From the NCBI GenBank assembly GCA_003445035.1, contig DLVV01000236.1:1-13618 (forward strand): a stretch of DNA of 13,618 bases, written 5' to 3'. Positions 1 to 6,864 of this stretch are shown in pieces; position 1 is the stretch's first letter, and each line of letters begins with the position of its first letter. A program made the translations under genes and the position numbers. Under the pieces are notes generated by a model that was not told the DNA's origin, made no database searches, and saw only the letters and a list, made by a program, of their open reading frames with translations. This DNA comes from Planctomycetaceae bacterium. GTDB taxonomy: Bacteria > Planctomycetota > Planctomycetia > Planctomycetales > Planctomycetaceae.

Positions 1-233
1 GGCAGGCAGAGAACGACACGGCGACAACCCAGCGCGTCAGCGGCGCTTTCGGCGGCGGCTCCTCCCAGTTCAACCACCGCTCGCCGCGCCTCGGGACGGA
101 CATCCCATCCGATCACCGACAACCCGGCAGCGACGAATCTCGAAGCCAGTGCCTGTCCCAGCAATCCCACCCCGACCAGTCCGATCGTCTCGGCCAGTTC
201 CTGGTCTTTCGACCGCCTGTCCCCGATGCCCAT
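1..233 (-). CDS. NAD(P)-binding 3-hydroxyacid dehydrogenase family protein, N-terminal part (runs off the left edge)
   Basis: Only the first 77 codons are in the window. After about 15 polar residues comes a Rossmann start with the dinucleotide-binding pattern GxGxxG at residues 21-26 (VGVGLLG). The second strand ends in GWDVRPEA, with Asp44 where many NAD-linked members of this family have Asp. This fits the 3-hydroxyisobutyrate dehydrogenase / tartronate semialdehyde reductase superfamily, which oxidises or reduces beta-hydroxyacids in the cytoplasm. The substrate cannot be told because the catalytic lysine region is missing. The ATG at 233-231 is the first start in this frame that keeps the whole Rossmann motif; purines lie directly before it but no well-spaced Shine-Dalgarno sequence. 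The gene diverges from dprA across about 120 bases. Family assignment is fairly secure; exact function is open. Confidence 0.75.
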   Translation of the reverse strand, partial: MGIGDRRSKDQELAETIGLVGVGLLGQALASRFVAAGLSVIGWDVRPEARRAVVELGGAAAESAADALGCRRVVLCL

Positions 234-272
234 TCCTTGCCTCGCGGTTTTTCGTGACGGATTTCGCAGAGG

Positions 273-305
273 ATCATACCCGGCCACCGATCGGGTCGAT
301 AGAAT
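273..305. promoter_or_regulatory. Possible divergent promoter elements between the dehydrogenase gene and dprA
   Basis: On the minus strand TATGAT (278-273) matches the -10 consensus at 5 of 6 bases, with a weak TCGACC 15 bases upstream. On the plus strand TAGAAT (300-305) also matches at 5 of 6, but no good -35 lies upstream of it. The two face away from each other in the spacer between divergent genes, which is the expected place. This is inference from motif matching only. Confidence 0.3.
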
Positions 306-340
306 CCGGGTGCTGCGGTGTTCGACTCGTGACAAACGAA

Positions 341-346
341 GAGGAG
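341..346 (+). promoter_or_regulatory. Shine-Dalgarno sequence that fixes the dprA start
   Basis: GAGGAG lies 8 bases before the ATG at 355. The same open frame extends upstream to an ATG at 226, but that start has no such site and would add 43 residues unlike any DprA N-terminus, so 355 is preferred. Confidence 0.7.
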
Positions 347-354
347 AACACCGG

Positions 355-1482
355 ATGGTGAAAGTCCCTGCTGAACATGACACCGCACTGCTGGACCGCT
401 TGCGACTGCAACTGGTGCCGGGAATCGGTCCCCGGATTCTCCAGCTGCTGTTGGAACACGTCGGTGAGGCGACGGAGATCCTGGCCGCATCCCGTCAACG
501 GTTGCTGGCGGTCCCCCGGGTCGGACCGAACGTGGCCGACGCGATCGCCAGGGCGACCAGTCGAGCCGAGGCGAACGGGATCCTGGATCGCTGCCGGGCC
601 AACGGCGTCAACCTGGTCGAACGTGGAACCCAGGCCTATTCACCATTGCTCTCGGAGATCCCCGACCCACCCGACCTGCTCTATGTTCGCGGGGGATTCG
701 AGGCGGTGGACCAGGTGGCGGTGGCGATCGTCGGCAGCCGCCGTTGCACCAGTTACGGGCGACGGATGGCCGGCCTGCTGGCCGGCGGCCTGGCCCGTGC
801 CGGACTGACGATCGTCAGTGGCCTGGCCCGGGGCATCGACGGGGAAGCCCACCGGGCGGCCCTGGACGCCGGAGGCCGCACCATCGCGGTGCTGGCCACC
901 GGCGTGAACCGCATCTACCCGCCCGAGCACGCCGAGTTGGCCGACCAGGTCACCCGGTTTGGAGCCGTCGTCACCGAGGCTCGCCTCGACCAGGGCCCCC
1001 TGCCCGGACTGTTCCCGCAACGGAATCGCATCATCAGCGGGCTGTCGTTGGGCGTGGTGGTGATCGAGGCGGCCCGCCGCAGCGGAGCGTTGCACACCGC
1101 ACGGCACGCGATCGAACAGGGTCGCGAGGTGCTGGCGGTGCCCGGACCGGTCGACAGTCTCGCCAGCCAGGGCTGCCACGACCTGCTCCGCGACGGGGCG
1201 ACGCTGGTCTGCTGCGTCGATGACGTGCTGGCCGAACTGGGCCCGTTGATGCATCCGGTCCAGGTCGGCTCGGCTCCGCCAATCCACGTCCCTCGCGAAC
1301 TGTCACTCGACGAACGGGAACGCCGGATCCTGGGGCTGGTCGGCCCCGACCCCCGACATCTCGACGAACTGCTGCGCAATTCCCCGCTGGACGACTCGAC
1401 CACCCTGGCGGTTTTGACCGGCCTGGAAATCAGGCGGCTGGTGAGGCGATTGCCGGGCTCCTACATGGTCCGGGGGGAATGA
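355..1482 (+). CDS. dprA: DNA processing protein DprA (Smf), single-strand DNA binding and RecA loader
   Basis: DprA binds incoming single-stranded DNA during natural transformation, protects it and loads RecA; it is also widespread in bacteria not known to be competent. The 375-residue protein has the usual full-length layout. A helix-hairpin-helix-like N-terminus (VPGIGPRIL near 21-29, VPRVGPNVADAI near 53-64) is followed by the DprA Rossmann fold, with GSRRCTSYG at 127-135, SGLARGID at 155-162 and FPQRNRIISG at 220-229, the DNA-contacting core. A C-terminal winged-helix segment occupies about 317-373. All hallmark motifs are intact, so the gene looks functional. It is followed by the L,D-transpeptidase gene; 92 bases separate the dprA stop from that gene's ATG, which suggests co-transcription or a promoter in the gap. 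The start at 355 is chosen on the GAGGAG site. Confidence 0.95.
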   Translation: MVKVPAEHDTALLDRLRLQLVPGIGPRILQLLLEHVGEATEILAASRQRLLAVPRVGPNVADAIARATSRAEANGILDRCRANGVNLVERGTQAYSPLLSEIPDPPDLLYVRGGFEAVDQVAVAIVGSRRCTSYGRRMAGLLAGGLARAGLTIVSGLARGIDGEAHRAALDAGGRTIAVLATGVNRIYPPEHAELADQVTRFGAVVTEARLDQGPLPGLFPQRNRIISGLSLGVVVIEAARRSGALHTARHAIEQGREVLAVPGPVDSLASQGCHDLLRDGATLVCCVDDVLAELGPLMHPVQVGSAPPIHVPRELSLDERERRILGLVGPDPRHLDELLRNSPLDDSTTLAVLTGLEIRRLVRRLPGSYMVRGE

Positions 1483-1519
1483 GTTCGCAGCAATTCGCAT
1501 CGCCGAAAACCAGGCCCTC

Positions 1520-1528
1520 TGCTACGAT
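1520..1528 (+). promoter_or_regulatory. Possible extended -10 promoter for the L,D-transpeptidase gene
   Basis: TGCTACGAT combines a TGn extension with a TACGAT hexamer (4 of 6 to consensus). It lies about 46 bases before the ATG at 1575, in the gap after dprA. No clear -35 is visible, which extended -10 promoters can tolerate. Motif-based inference only. Confidence 0.25.
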
Positions 1529-1560
1529 CCCCGCCCCTGTCAGTGGATGCCCTCAAGGGA

Positions 1561-1565
1561 AGGAG
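1561..1565 (+). promoter_or_regulatory. Shine-Dalgarno sequence that fixes the L,D-transpeptidase start
   Basis: AGGAG ends 9 bases before the ATG at 1575, within a longer purine run (AAGGGAAGGAG). An in-frame upstream ATG at 1479 overlaps the dprA stop, but it would place 32 extra residues before the membrane anchor and has no comparable ribosome site. Confidence 0.65.
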
Positions 1566-1574
1566 CCCCGGACG

Positions 1575-2672
1575 ATGGCACGTCGAAGACCGAACACTCG
1601 GAGCAGTTTCGGAGTCATGTGGCTGGGCCTGCTGTCCCTGGTCGTCGTCGGCTGGATGGGTTGGCGCAGCGGCTGGTGGCCGGTCGATGTGGCTCCAGCC
1701 GAGACCACCGTGGCCGTCGAGAATTCGTCGCTCGAGCAGGCCCGTCGTGCCGCCGCACTCGAAAATCGCGTGACGTTGCCGGAACAGTTCGAGCCCCCGG
1801 TCGTCGCGGGAACTCAACTCGCACCGATCGCCACCGATACGGCCTCCTCGTTTCCGGCGGCCGCGGCCACCGACGGCTGGCGTCCGATCGGAGGAGCATC
1901 GGTCGCGACGATCCCCGCGGAATCGAACGATCCGGAAGGTTCACCGAAAATCCAGCCGGTTGCCGACCGTCAACCGGTTTCGCCCGGGCCGAAGAGTCTT
2001 TCCGAGATCGACTCGCTGATCGCCGGTGGCGATGTGGTTGCGGCCCACAGGGCACTCTCGTGGATCTATTTCCAGCAACCCGGCCAACGGGCCCAGATCG
2101 GGTCCCGGATCGAGCGAACCGCACGACTGGTCTATTTCTCTCCGCGGCCCCACGTCCTGCCGGCACACACCATCCAGCCCGGCGACTCGCTGGCCGAAAT
2201 CGCCCCTCGTTACAAGATCGGCTGGCAGTACCTCTCGCAACTCAACCAGGTCCAGCCGAACAGGATCCGTGCCGGCCAGGCCCTGAAAGTCCTGCGGGGC
2301 CCGTTCCGCGTCGTCGTGGACCTCAGCGAGTTTTCCCTGCTGGTCCGCACCGACACCGAGTACGTCTGCCGGTTTCCGATCGGGATCGGCCGCGACCACT
2401 CGACGCCGATCGGACGCTTCCGCGTGCTTCGCAAGGTCCCCGATCCACAATACACCGATCCCAACGGCCGGGTGATCGCCTCGGCGACGCCCGAGAATCC
2501 ACTCGGCCGGTACTGGATCGACATCGGCGAGGGATACGGGATCCACGGGACGAACCGCCCCGGTTCGATCGGCCGGGCCGAGTCCCGTGGGTGCATGCGG
2601 ATGCAGGCCGCCGACATCCAACAGCTCTACGGGATGCTGGTGACCGGTTGTGAAGTGGTGATCCACCGCTAA
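1575..2672 (+). CDS. Membrane-anchored LysM and L,D-transpeptidase (YkuD) cell-wall protein
   Basis: This 365-residue protein should sit in the cytoplasmic membrane with its body outside. A basic N-terminus is followed by one hydrophobic segment (about 12-32). A low-complexity linker follows, then a short helical stretch (141-190), a LysM peptidoglycan-binding domain (about 197-241, TIQPGDSLAEIA) and a YkuD catalytic domain (about 244-364). The catalytic signature is complete: HGT at 324-326 and SRGCMRM at 337-343, with Cys340 the expected nucleophile. YkuD enzymes cross-link peptide stems (3-3 links) or attach proteins to peptidoglycan; which one applies here is not visible. The layout matches a protein type I associate with Planctomycetes. 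It lies between dprA and pyrE with no obvious pathway link. The stop TAA overlaps a possible pyrE promoter. Confidence 0.9.
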   Translation: MARRRPNTRSSFGVMWLGLLSLVVVGWMGWRSGWWPVDVAPAETTVAVENSSLEQARRAAALENRVTLPEQFEPPVVAGTQLAPIATDTASSFPAAAATDGWRPIGGASVATIPAESNDPEGSPKIQPVADRQPVSPGPKSLSEIDSLIAGGDVVAAHRALSWIYFQQPGQRAQIGSRIERTARLVYFSPRPHVLPAHTIQPGDSLAEIAPRYKIGWQYLSQLNQVQPNRIRAGQALKVLRGPFRVVVDLSEFSLLVRTDTEYVCRFPIGIGRDHSTPIGRFRVLRKVPDPQYTDPNGRVIASATPENPLGRYWIDIGEGYGIHGTNRPGSIGRAESRGCMRMQAADIQQLYGMLVTGCEVVIHR

Positions 2673-2675
2673 GAT
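2648..2675 (+). promoter_or_regulatory. Possible pyrE promoter overlapping the upstream stop codon
   Basis: TTGTGA (2648-2653, 4 of 6 to the -35 consensus) and TAAGAT (2670-2675, 4 of 6 to the -10) are separated by 16 bases. The -10 includes the TAA stop of the transpeptidase gene. Transcription would begin near 2682, inside the following inverted repeat. The match is weak. Confidence 0.25.
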
Positions 2676-2696
2676 GGCGGGCTGTCAGTCCCGCCA
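2675..2696 (+). repeat. Inverted repeat after the L,D-transpeptidase stop, ahead of pyrE
   Basis: TGGCGGG (2675-2681) and CCCGCCA (2690-2696) form a perfect 7-bp, GC-rich stem with an 8-base loop. No run of T follows, so it is not a classical intrinsic terminator. It could slow transcription, stabilise the upstream mRNA end or act in the pyrE leader. Confidence 0.4.
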
Positions 2697-2735
2697 CCTC
2701 CTGCGATCACCCGGCCCATCGTGGCCGGTGCCACC

Positions 2736-3293
2736 ATGTACGACCGCGAGTCGCTGATTGCCTTGTTCCACGAACGGGCCCTGAAATTCGGTGAATTCAC
2801 CCTCGCCAGCGGTCGCACCTCGACCTATTACCTCGACGGCAAACAGATCACGCTGCACGCCGACGGACTGAGACAGGTCTGTGAAGGGCTGCTGGAGTTG
2901 CTGGAGGATGTCGATTACGACACCGTCAGCGGGATGTCGATCGGGGCCGACCCGATCATCGGCGGTTTGCTGACCGTCGCGGCCGAACGGGGCCGACCGA
3001 TGGAAGGGCTGCTGGTCCGTAAGGAGTCCAAGGGACACGGGACCGGGCAGTACATCGAGGGTCCGGCGGGTGCGGATGCCCGGGTTGTGGTCATCGACGA
3101 CGTGGTCACCACTGGCGGCAGTTCCCTGCAGGCGGTGGACCGGATCGAGGAATACGGGGCGACGGTGGTGCAGGTGGTGGGAATCGTCGACCGGCTCGAA
3201 GGCGGCGCCGCGGCATTCGCGGCCCGCGACCTGCCGTTCAAGGCCCTGCTGACAATCGAAGACTTCGGAATCTCGCCACCCGACGACGTGTGA
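2736..3293 (+). CDS. pyrE: Orotate phosphoribosyltransferase
   Basis: PyrE joins orotate to PRPP to give OMP, the fifth step of UMP synthesis, in the cytoplasm. The 185-residue protein has the expected length and motifs: FTLASGRTSTYYLD (21-34, orotate and phosphate contacts), VRKESKGHGT (94-103, with the catalytic-loop lysines and histidine) and the PRPP-binding signature VVVIDDVVTTGGSS (117-130). The ATG at 2736 is preferred because it gives a typical N-terminus. A GTG at 2721 in the same frame would add five residues, and neither start has a strong ribosome site. The upstream gene encodes a cell-wall enzyme and the downstream gene is pgi, so there is no pyrimidine operon here. pgi begins 50 bases after the stop, across an inverted repeat. 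Confidence 0.93.
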   Translation: MYDRESLIALFHERALKFGEFTLASGRTSTYYLDGKQITLHADGLRQVCEGLLELLEDVDYDTVSGMSIGADPIIGGLLTVAAERGRPMEGLLVRKESKGHGTGQYIEGPAGADARVVVIDDVVTTGGSSLQAVDRIEEYGATVVQVVGIVDRLEGGAAAFAARDLPFKALLTIEDFGISPPDDV

Positions 3294-3319
3294 CCACCGG
3301 GGCACGCCGGTCCGGTGGT
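3293..3319 (+). repeat. Inverted repeat between pyrE and pgi
   Basis: ACCACCGG (3293-3300) and CCGGTGGT (3312-3319) form a perfect 8-bp stem around an 11-base loop, starting at the last base of the pyrE stop codon. No T run follows. It may act as a weak terminator, an mRNA-end stabiliser or a leader structure for pgi. Confidence 0.4.
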
Positions 3320-3343
3320 GGACGGTAACCTGGCGAGAAACTG

Positions 3344-4702
3344 ATGGGCGACCTGCTGCCACACTACGATTCGACCGCCGCCGACGCGGTGCTCGACGCC
3401 GACGCCCGTCGAGCGGTTGTCGACCGGCTGCTGACGGCCCGCACGGATCTTGGCCGCGATGCCGCCGGATCATCGGGTTCGGGAGTCTTCGAACCGCTCG
3501 ATGCCGACTTCGTGGATTGGCCCGCGCGTCTGCTGGACGACGAGGCCGAGTTGTCACGGATCGAAGAAACCGGGGCTGAATTCCGCGACCGGGCAGACGA
3601 GATCGTCCTGCTGGGCATCGGAGGGTCGTCGATGGGACCCCGGGCGGTGTTTTCGGCCCTGTGCGATCCCTACCACAACGAACGACCACGGGACGCTCGC
3701 AGAAATGCCCCCCGGATCTACTTCGAAGGCGACAACCTCGACAACAATTCCCTGGTGGCACTGCTCGACCGCCTGGCACACATCACCGACCAACGATGGC
3801 GTTTGCTGGTCACCAGCAAGTCGGGCAACACCATCGAGACGGCGATCGCGTTGCGGGTCTTCCTGTCCGCACTGGAGGCGAGGCTGGGTGATGCGGTCGA
3901 GGTCGCCGAGTCGCTGGCGGTGATGACGGGAACCGACAGCCCGTTGAGAAAGCTGGCCGTGACACTGGGGTGCTCGAACATCTTCACGCTGCCCGAGAGG
4001 ATTGGCGGCCGGTTCTCGGTGATGACCTCCGTCGGACTGCTGCCCGCGGCGATCCTCGGACTCGACATCCGCTCGCTGCTGGCCGGAGCAGCGGAAATGA
4101 CACGGGTATTCGGCGAGGCCGATCCGGGTGACAACCCGCCGCTGGACCACGCCGCCACGTCCATCACCGCCGAAGAGCACCACGGCATGCACGTGCGAGT
4201 GCTGTCGGTCTGGAGCAAGTCGCTGGAACCGCTGGGACTGTGGCACGATCAGCTCCTGGCCGAGAGCCTAGGTAAGGACGGACGTGGGGCGACACCGCTG
4301 ACGGCCGTCAACACCCGCGACCTGCACAGCCGTGGCCAGCAGCACCAGGCCGGCCGTCGCGACAAGTTGATCACCAATCTCCTGGTCGACGAACCCGACA
4401 ACATCCCCCTGGTCATCCCCTCACGGCCCGACGACACGGACGAACTGAACCGTCTCGCCGGTCGCACGCTCGACGAGGTCCTCGGTGCGGCCATCCGGGG
4501 CACCAACCTGGCCTACGCCGAGGACGCACGCCCGACCACCGACATCCACCTGCCCCGGCTCGATGAGTTCGCCATGGGGGCCCTGTTGCAGATGCTGATG
4601 CTAGCCGTCACCCTCGAAGGCTACGCCACGGGCATCAACCCCTTTGGGCAGCCCGGGGTCGAAGCCTACAAGCGACACATGCAGAACGAGTTGGGCCAAT
4701 GA
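3344..4702 (+). CDS. pgi: Glucose-6-phosphate isomerase
   Basis: This enzyme interconverts glucose 6-phosphate and fructose 6-phosphate in glycolysis and gluconeogenesis. At 452 residues it is of the short bacterial (Bacillus-like) type. Two sugar-isomerase phosphate-binding motifs are clear: GIGGSSMGP (91-99) and SKSGNTIET (158-166). GGRFSVMTSVGLLPAA (221-236) is the family signature. By alignment to known enzymes the likely catalytic residues are Glu307 in LLAESLGKDG, His328 in DLHSRGQ and Lys443 in GVEAYK, all present. The region after His328 reads GQQHQAGRRDK, slightly different from the usual GQ(Y/M)IQ(E/D)G form. The ATG at 3344 begins a normal N-terminus but has only a weak purine stretch upstream. 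It is probably read with pyrE or from a promoter in the short gap. Confidence 0.94.
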   Translation: MGDLLPHYDSTAADAVLDADARRAVVDRLLTARTDLGRDAAGSSGSGVFEPLDADFVDWPARLLDDEAELSRIEETGAEFRDRADEIVLLGIGGSSMGPRAVFSALCDPYHNERPRDARRNAPRIYFEGDNLDNNSLVALLDRLAHITDQRWRLLVTSKSGNTIETAIALRVFLSALEARLGDAVEVAESLAVMTGTDSPLRKLAVTLGCSNIFTLPERIGGRFSVMTSVGLLPAAILGLDIRSLLAGAAEMTRVFGEADPGDNPPLDHAATSITAEEHHGMHVRVLSVWSKSLEPLGLWHDQLLAESLGKDGRGATPLTAVNTRDLHSRGQQHQAGRRDKLITNLLVDEPDNIPLVIPSRPDDTDELNRLAGRTLDEVLGAAIRGTNLAYAEDARPTTDIHLPRLDEFAMGALLQMLMLAVTLEGYATGINPFGQPGVEAYKRHMQNELGQ

Positions 4703-4714
4703 AAGACCATTGGC
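4695..4714 (+). repeat. Inverted repeat overlapping the pgi stop codon
   Basis: GCCAATG (4695-4701) and CATTGGC (4708-4714) form a perfect 7-bp stem with a 6-base loop; the TGA stop of pgi (4700-4702) is partly inside the left arm. There is no T tract. It lies before the ribosome site of the next gene (AGGGAG, 4728-4733). Confidence 0.35.
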
Positions 4715-4743
4715 ACAGGCGATTTGCAGGGAGACAGTAGCCG

Positions 4744-5430
4744 ATGACGACCACAGTGACCTTCCTGGGACACGGGACCTTCCTGGTCGAGACCAACGGA
4801 ACGCACGTGCTGATTGATCCGTTCCTGACCGATAACCCGGTGGCATCGACGACGGCCGAAGAGGTGCCCGCGGAGGTGATCATCCTGACCCACGGCCACG
4901 GTGACCACGTCGGCGACGTGATCGCGGTGGCCCAACGCACGGGAGCCATGGTGATCGCGAATTTCGAGATCGTCGAGTGGCTCGGTGGCCAGGGGATCGA
5001 GAACACTCACCCGCTGCACATCGGAGGGCAACACGCATTCGAGTGGGGCACCGTCAAGCTGACAATCGCCCACCACGGCTCGATGCTGCCCGACGGATCC
5101 TGCGGGGGCAATCCGGCCGGCGTGCTGCTGAAACTCTCCGACGGCACCATTTACCACGCCGCCGACACCGGGCTGTTCTACGACATGAAGCTGATCGGCG
5201 AGACCGGCATCGACCTGGCCATCGTGCCAATCGGTGACAACTTCACCATGGGCCCCGATGACGCTCTGAAAGCGGTCCAGTTGATCGAGCCGAAACGGGT
5301 GATTCCCGACCACTACGACACCTGGCCACTGATCGCCCAGGACGCCGGGGCCTGGGCCGAACGCGTGCGGGCCGAAACGTCGGCCGAACCACTGGTGATG
5401 GCGCCCGGCGAGTCGTGCGAGTTGAACTGA
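4744..5430 (+). CDS. UlaG-like metal-dependent hydrolase, metallo-beta-lactamase fold (UPF0173 type)
   Basis: The 228-residue protein has the whole metallo-beta-lactamase metal site: THGHGDHVGD (His50, His52, Asp54, His55), HH at 110-111, Asp141 (HAADTGLF) and His190 (IPDHYD). The compact fold, the early LGHGTFLVE strand and the DPFLTDNP segment match the UPF0173/UlaG-like group, cytoplasmic hydrolases whose physiological substrates are mostly unknown. UlaG itself is an L-ascorbate-6-phosphate lactonase, but no other ascorbate-use genes are nearby, so that reaction should not be assumed. The start is supported by AGGGAG (4728-4733), 10 bases upstream. It follows pgi by 41 bases on the same strand and could be co-transcribed. 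Its end faces the Rieske gene with 19 bases between the stops. Confidence 0.9.
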   Translation: MTTTVTFLGHGTFLVETNGTHVLIDPFLTDNPVASTTAEEVPAEVIILTHGHGDHVGDVIAVAQRTGAMVIANFEIVEWLGGQGIENTHPLHIGGQHAFEWGTVKLTIAHHGSMLPDGSCGGNPAGVLLKLSDGTIYHAADTGLFYDMKLIGETGIDLAIVPIGDNFTMGPDDALKAVQLIEPKRVIPDHYDTWPLIAQDAGAWAERVRAETSAEPLVMAPGESCELN

Positions 5431-5449
5431 CCACGTCCCAGCAGCTGGT

Positions 5450-5806
5450 TCACTCGTCGCTGGCTGGGGTGCCGGTCTCGGGGTCCTGGCGGCTGGGCAC
5501 CAGCACCTGGATCTCGTCCTCAACCACCCGCACCTCGTAGCAGTCGCTCTTGAGCTCCGACTGGGGATTGTCCAGCCAGGTGCCATCGGTGATGCAGAAC
5601 CGCCAGGCGTGCCAGGGGCAGGTGACCTGGTCGTCCTCGACCCAGCCGGTCGCCAACGAAGCCCCCATGTGGGGACAGCTGTCGTTGATGGCGTGGTAGT
5701 GTCCGTCCTTGAGGAAGACGGCGACCATTCGGCCCGAAACCGCAAACGCACGACCCTCGCCCTCGGGAATGTCGCCGGTTTTGGCCACCGCCTGGAATTC
5801 CGCCAT
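5450..5806 (-). CDS. Small Rieske [2Fe-2S] ferredoxin
   Basis: The 118-residue cytoplasmic protein is a single Rieske domain. CPHMG (Cys44, His46) and CPWHAWRF (Cys63, His66) give the two-Cys, two-His ligand set of a [2Fe-2S] cluster. It resembles ferredoxin components of ring-hydroxylating dioxygenases and the NirD-type Rieske proteins, which pass electrons or act as small subunits. No oxygenase or reductase gene is beside it, so the partner is unknown. The ATG at 5806 is chosen because it gives the standard MAEFQAVAKTGDIPEGE start and has a GAGGCGG ribosome site. The open frame continues further upstream, but a likely promoter (5873-5901) lies in that extension. The last 12 residues are a polar, acidic tail. 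It diverges from the aldolase gene. Confidence 0.88.
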   Translation of the reverse strand: MAEFQAVAKTGDIPEGEGRAFAVSGRMVAVFLKDGHYHAINDSCPHMGASLATGWVEDDQVTCPWHAWRFCITDGTWLDNPQSELKSDCYEVRVVEDEIQVLVPSRQDPETGTPASDE

Positions 5807-5872
5807 CGTGCCCGCCTCGCTGATCGCCACGACCGGTCTCGTCGGCCCCGGCATCCGAGCCGAGGCGGGCCG

Positions 5873-5901
5873 AGTATAGCCACCACCGTCTCGAGTGTCC
5901 C
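5873..5901 (-). promoter_or_regulatory. Probable promoter of the Rieske ferredoxin gene
   Basis: Read on the minus strand, GGGACA (5901-5896) and TATACT (5878-5873) are separated by 17 bases. The -35 matches at 4 of 6 bases and the -10 at 5 of 6. The predicted transcription start lies about 60 bases before the ATG at 5806. Confidence 0.5.
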
Positions 5902-5907
5902 CCTCGG

Positions 5908-5935
5908 TTGACCTCCGTGGGTCGCGTGCGAGAAT
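5908..5935 (+). promoter_or_regulatory. Probable promoter of the aldolase gene
   Basis: TTGACC (5908-5913, 5 of 6) and GAGAAT (5930-5935, 4 of 6) are separated by 16 bases, and the -10 is preceded by TG in the extended -10 position. Its -35 lies only 6 bases from that of the leftward Rieske promoter, so the two would be back to back. The leader to the ATG at 6015 would be about 70 bases. Confidence 0.45.
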
Positions 5936-6014
5936 CTGTGCTGAGCCACCGGGGCCGCGTTGGCATTGGTCACCCGGGCATCCGAAACACACTCTCTTCC
6001 GATGGGAACTCCCG

Positions 6015-6812
6015 ATGAAACAGAACCCGGTGAAAGCGGCCCTTCGAGCCGGCCAGCCCCAGGTGGGCACATGGCTGAGCCTGGGAAACGTCTACGCAAC
6101 CCGTCTGATGGCCCGTGTGGGGTTCCCCTGGTTGACGCTCGACATCGAACACTCACCGATCGACTGGAGCGACGCGGCCCTGGTATTTGGTGCGATTGCC
6201 GATGCCGGCTGCGTGCCCCTGGCGAGGGTGCCCAGAGGTGACCACGACCTGATCAAGCGAGTGCTCGATGCCGGAGCACACGGAATCGTGGTGCCGATGG
6301 TCGACACGGTCGAACAGGCCAAGGCCGCCATCGCCGCGGCCAAGTACCCCCCGGTCGGTGACCGGTCGGTCGGTGGCGGCCTGCACGCAATCAACTTCGA
6401 CGCCTCGGCAGGTGACTACTACGAACAGGCCAATGACAACATCCTGGTTGTGCTGCAGACAGAATCGCCACAGGGCGTTGAGAACGCACCGGACATTTAC
6501 AGCCTCCCGGGAGTCGACGCGATCTTCGTCGGCCCCAACGACCTGAGGTTCCAGATGCGGGACGACGACGGGACATTTCCGACGCCCGAGGAACACGAAG
6601 CGATGATGCAGCGGGTGCTGGCCACCGGCAAGGACGTCGGAACGCCGGTCGGACTGCACGTGCAAACAGCCGAGGACGTCCAGCGACGGATCGGAGAGGG
6701 TTGGCAGTTTATCGCGATCGGCAGCGAGTTGAAGATGATGCTCAACTCGGCCCAGCAGATCGTGACCGACCTGAGCCTCGAGACCCAGGCGGCCGACCTG
6801 GCCCGTTACTAG
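6015..6812 (+). CDS. HpcH/HpaI-type class II pyruvate aldolase (2,4-dihydroxyhept-2-ene-1,7-dioate aldolase-like)
   Basis: Members of this family are metal-dependent (beta/alpha)8-barrel aldolases that cleave 2-keto-4-hydroxy acids to pyruvate and an aldehyde. The 265-residue protein keeps the main catalytic elements: His46 in LDIEHSPID, Arg71 in [14 protein letters not shown] at 90-98, Glu150 in VLQTES and Asp176 in FVGPNDL. Glu150 and Asp176 are the expected metal ligands. The segment after YPPVGDR reads SVGGG rather than the common GVG, so substrate preference may differ from HpaI. No homoprotocatechuate or sugar-acid degradation genes are nearby. The start at 6015 fits the short family N-terminus; GGGAA lies 6 bases upstream, a weak ribosome site. 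The gene is divergent from the Rieske gene and followed by a glycosyltransferase gene 52 bases later. Confidence 0.88.
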   Translation: MKQNPVKAALRAGQPQVGTWLSLGNVYATRLMARVGFPWLTLDIEHSPIDWSDAALVFGAIADAGCVPLARVPRGDHDLIKRVLDAGAHGIVVPMVDTVEQAKAAIAAAKYPPVGDRSVGGGLHAINFDASAGDYYEQANDNILVVLQTESPQGVENAPDIYSLPGVDAIFVGPNDLRFQMRDDDGTFPTPEEHEAMMQRVLATGKDVGTPVGLHVQTAEDVQRRIGEGWQFIAIGSELKMMLNSAQQIVTDLSLETQAADLARY

Positions 6813-6864
6813 CCGCTTTGAGCGTCGTGGTCGCTGAAGGCATCGGATTCCAGAACCGCAGCCA

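Noticed and set aside
2685..3779. Leftward 364-codon open frame opposite pyrE and the start of pgi
   Set aside because: Arg-rich shadow of two clear enzymes, with no domain recognised.
5431..5449. Bidirectional terminator between the hydrolase and Rieske genes
   Set aside because: The 19-base gap holds only a CAGCTG palindrome and a 4-base distal match, with no convincing stem or T tract.
5807..6070. N-terminal extension of the Rieske protein
   Set aside because: The frame is open, but the extension covers a likely promoter and the family starts at the MAEFQAVAK segment.
4666..6156. Leftward 496-codon open frame opposite pgi, the hydrolase gene and the spacer
   Set aside because: Its translation is low-complexity and Arg/Pro-rich, and it overlaps several confident genes on both strands. 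It is a frame shadow.
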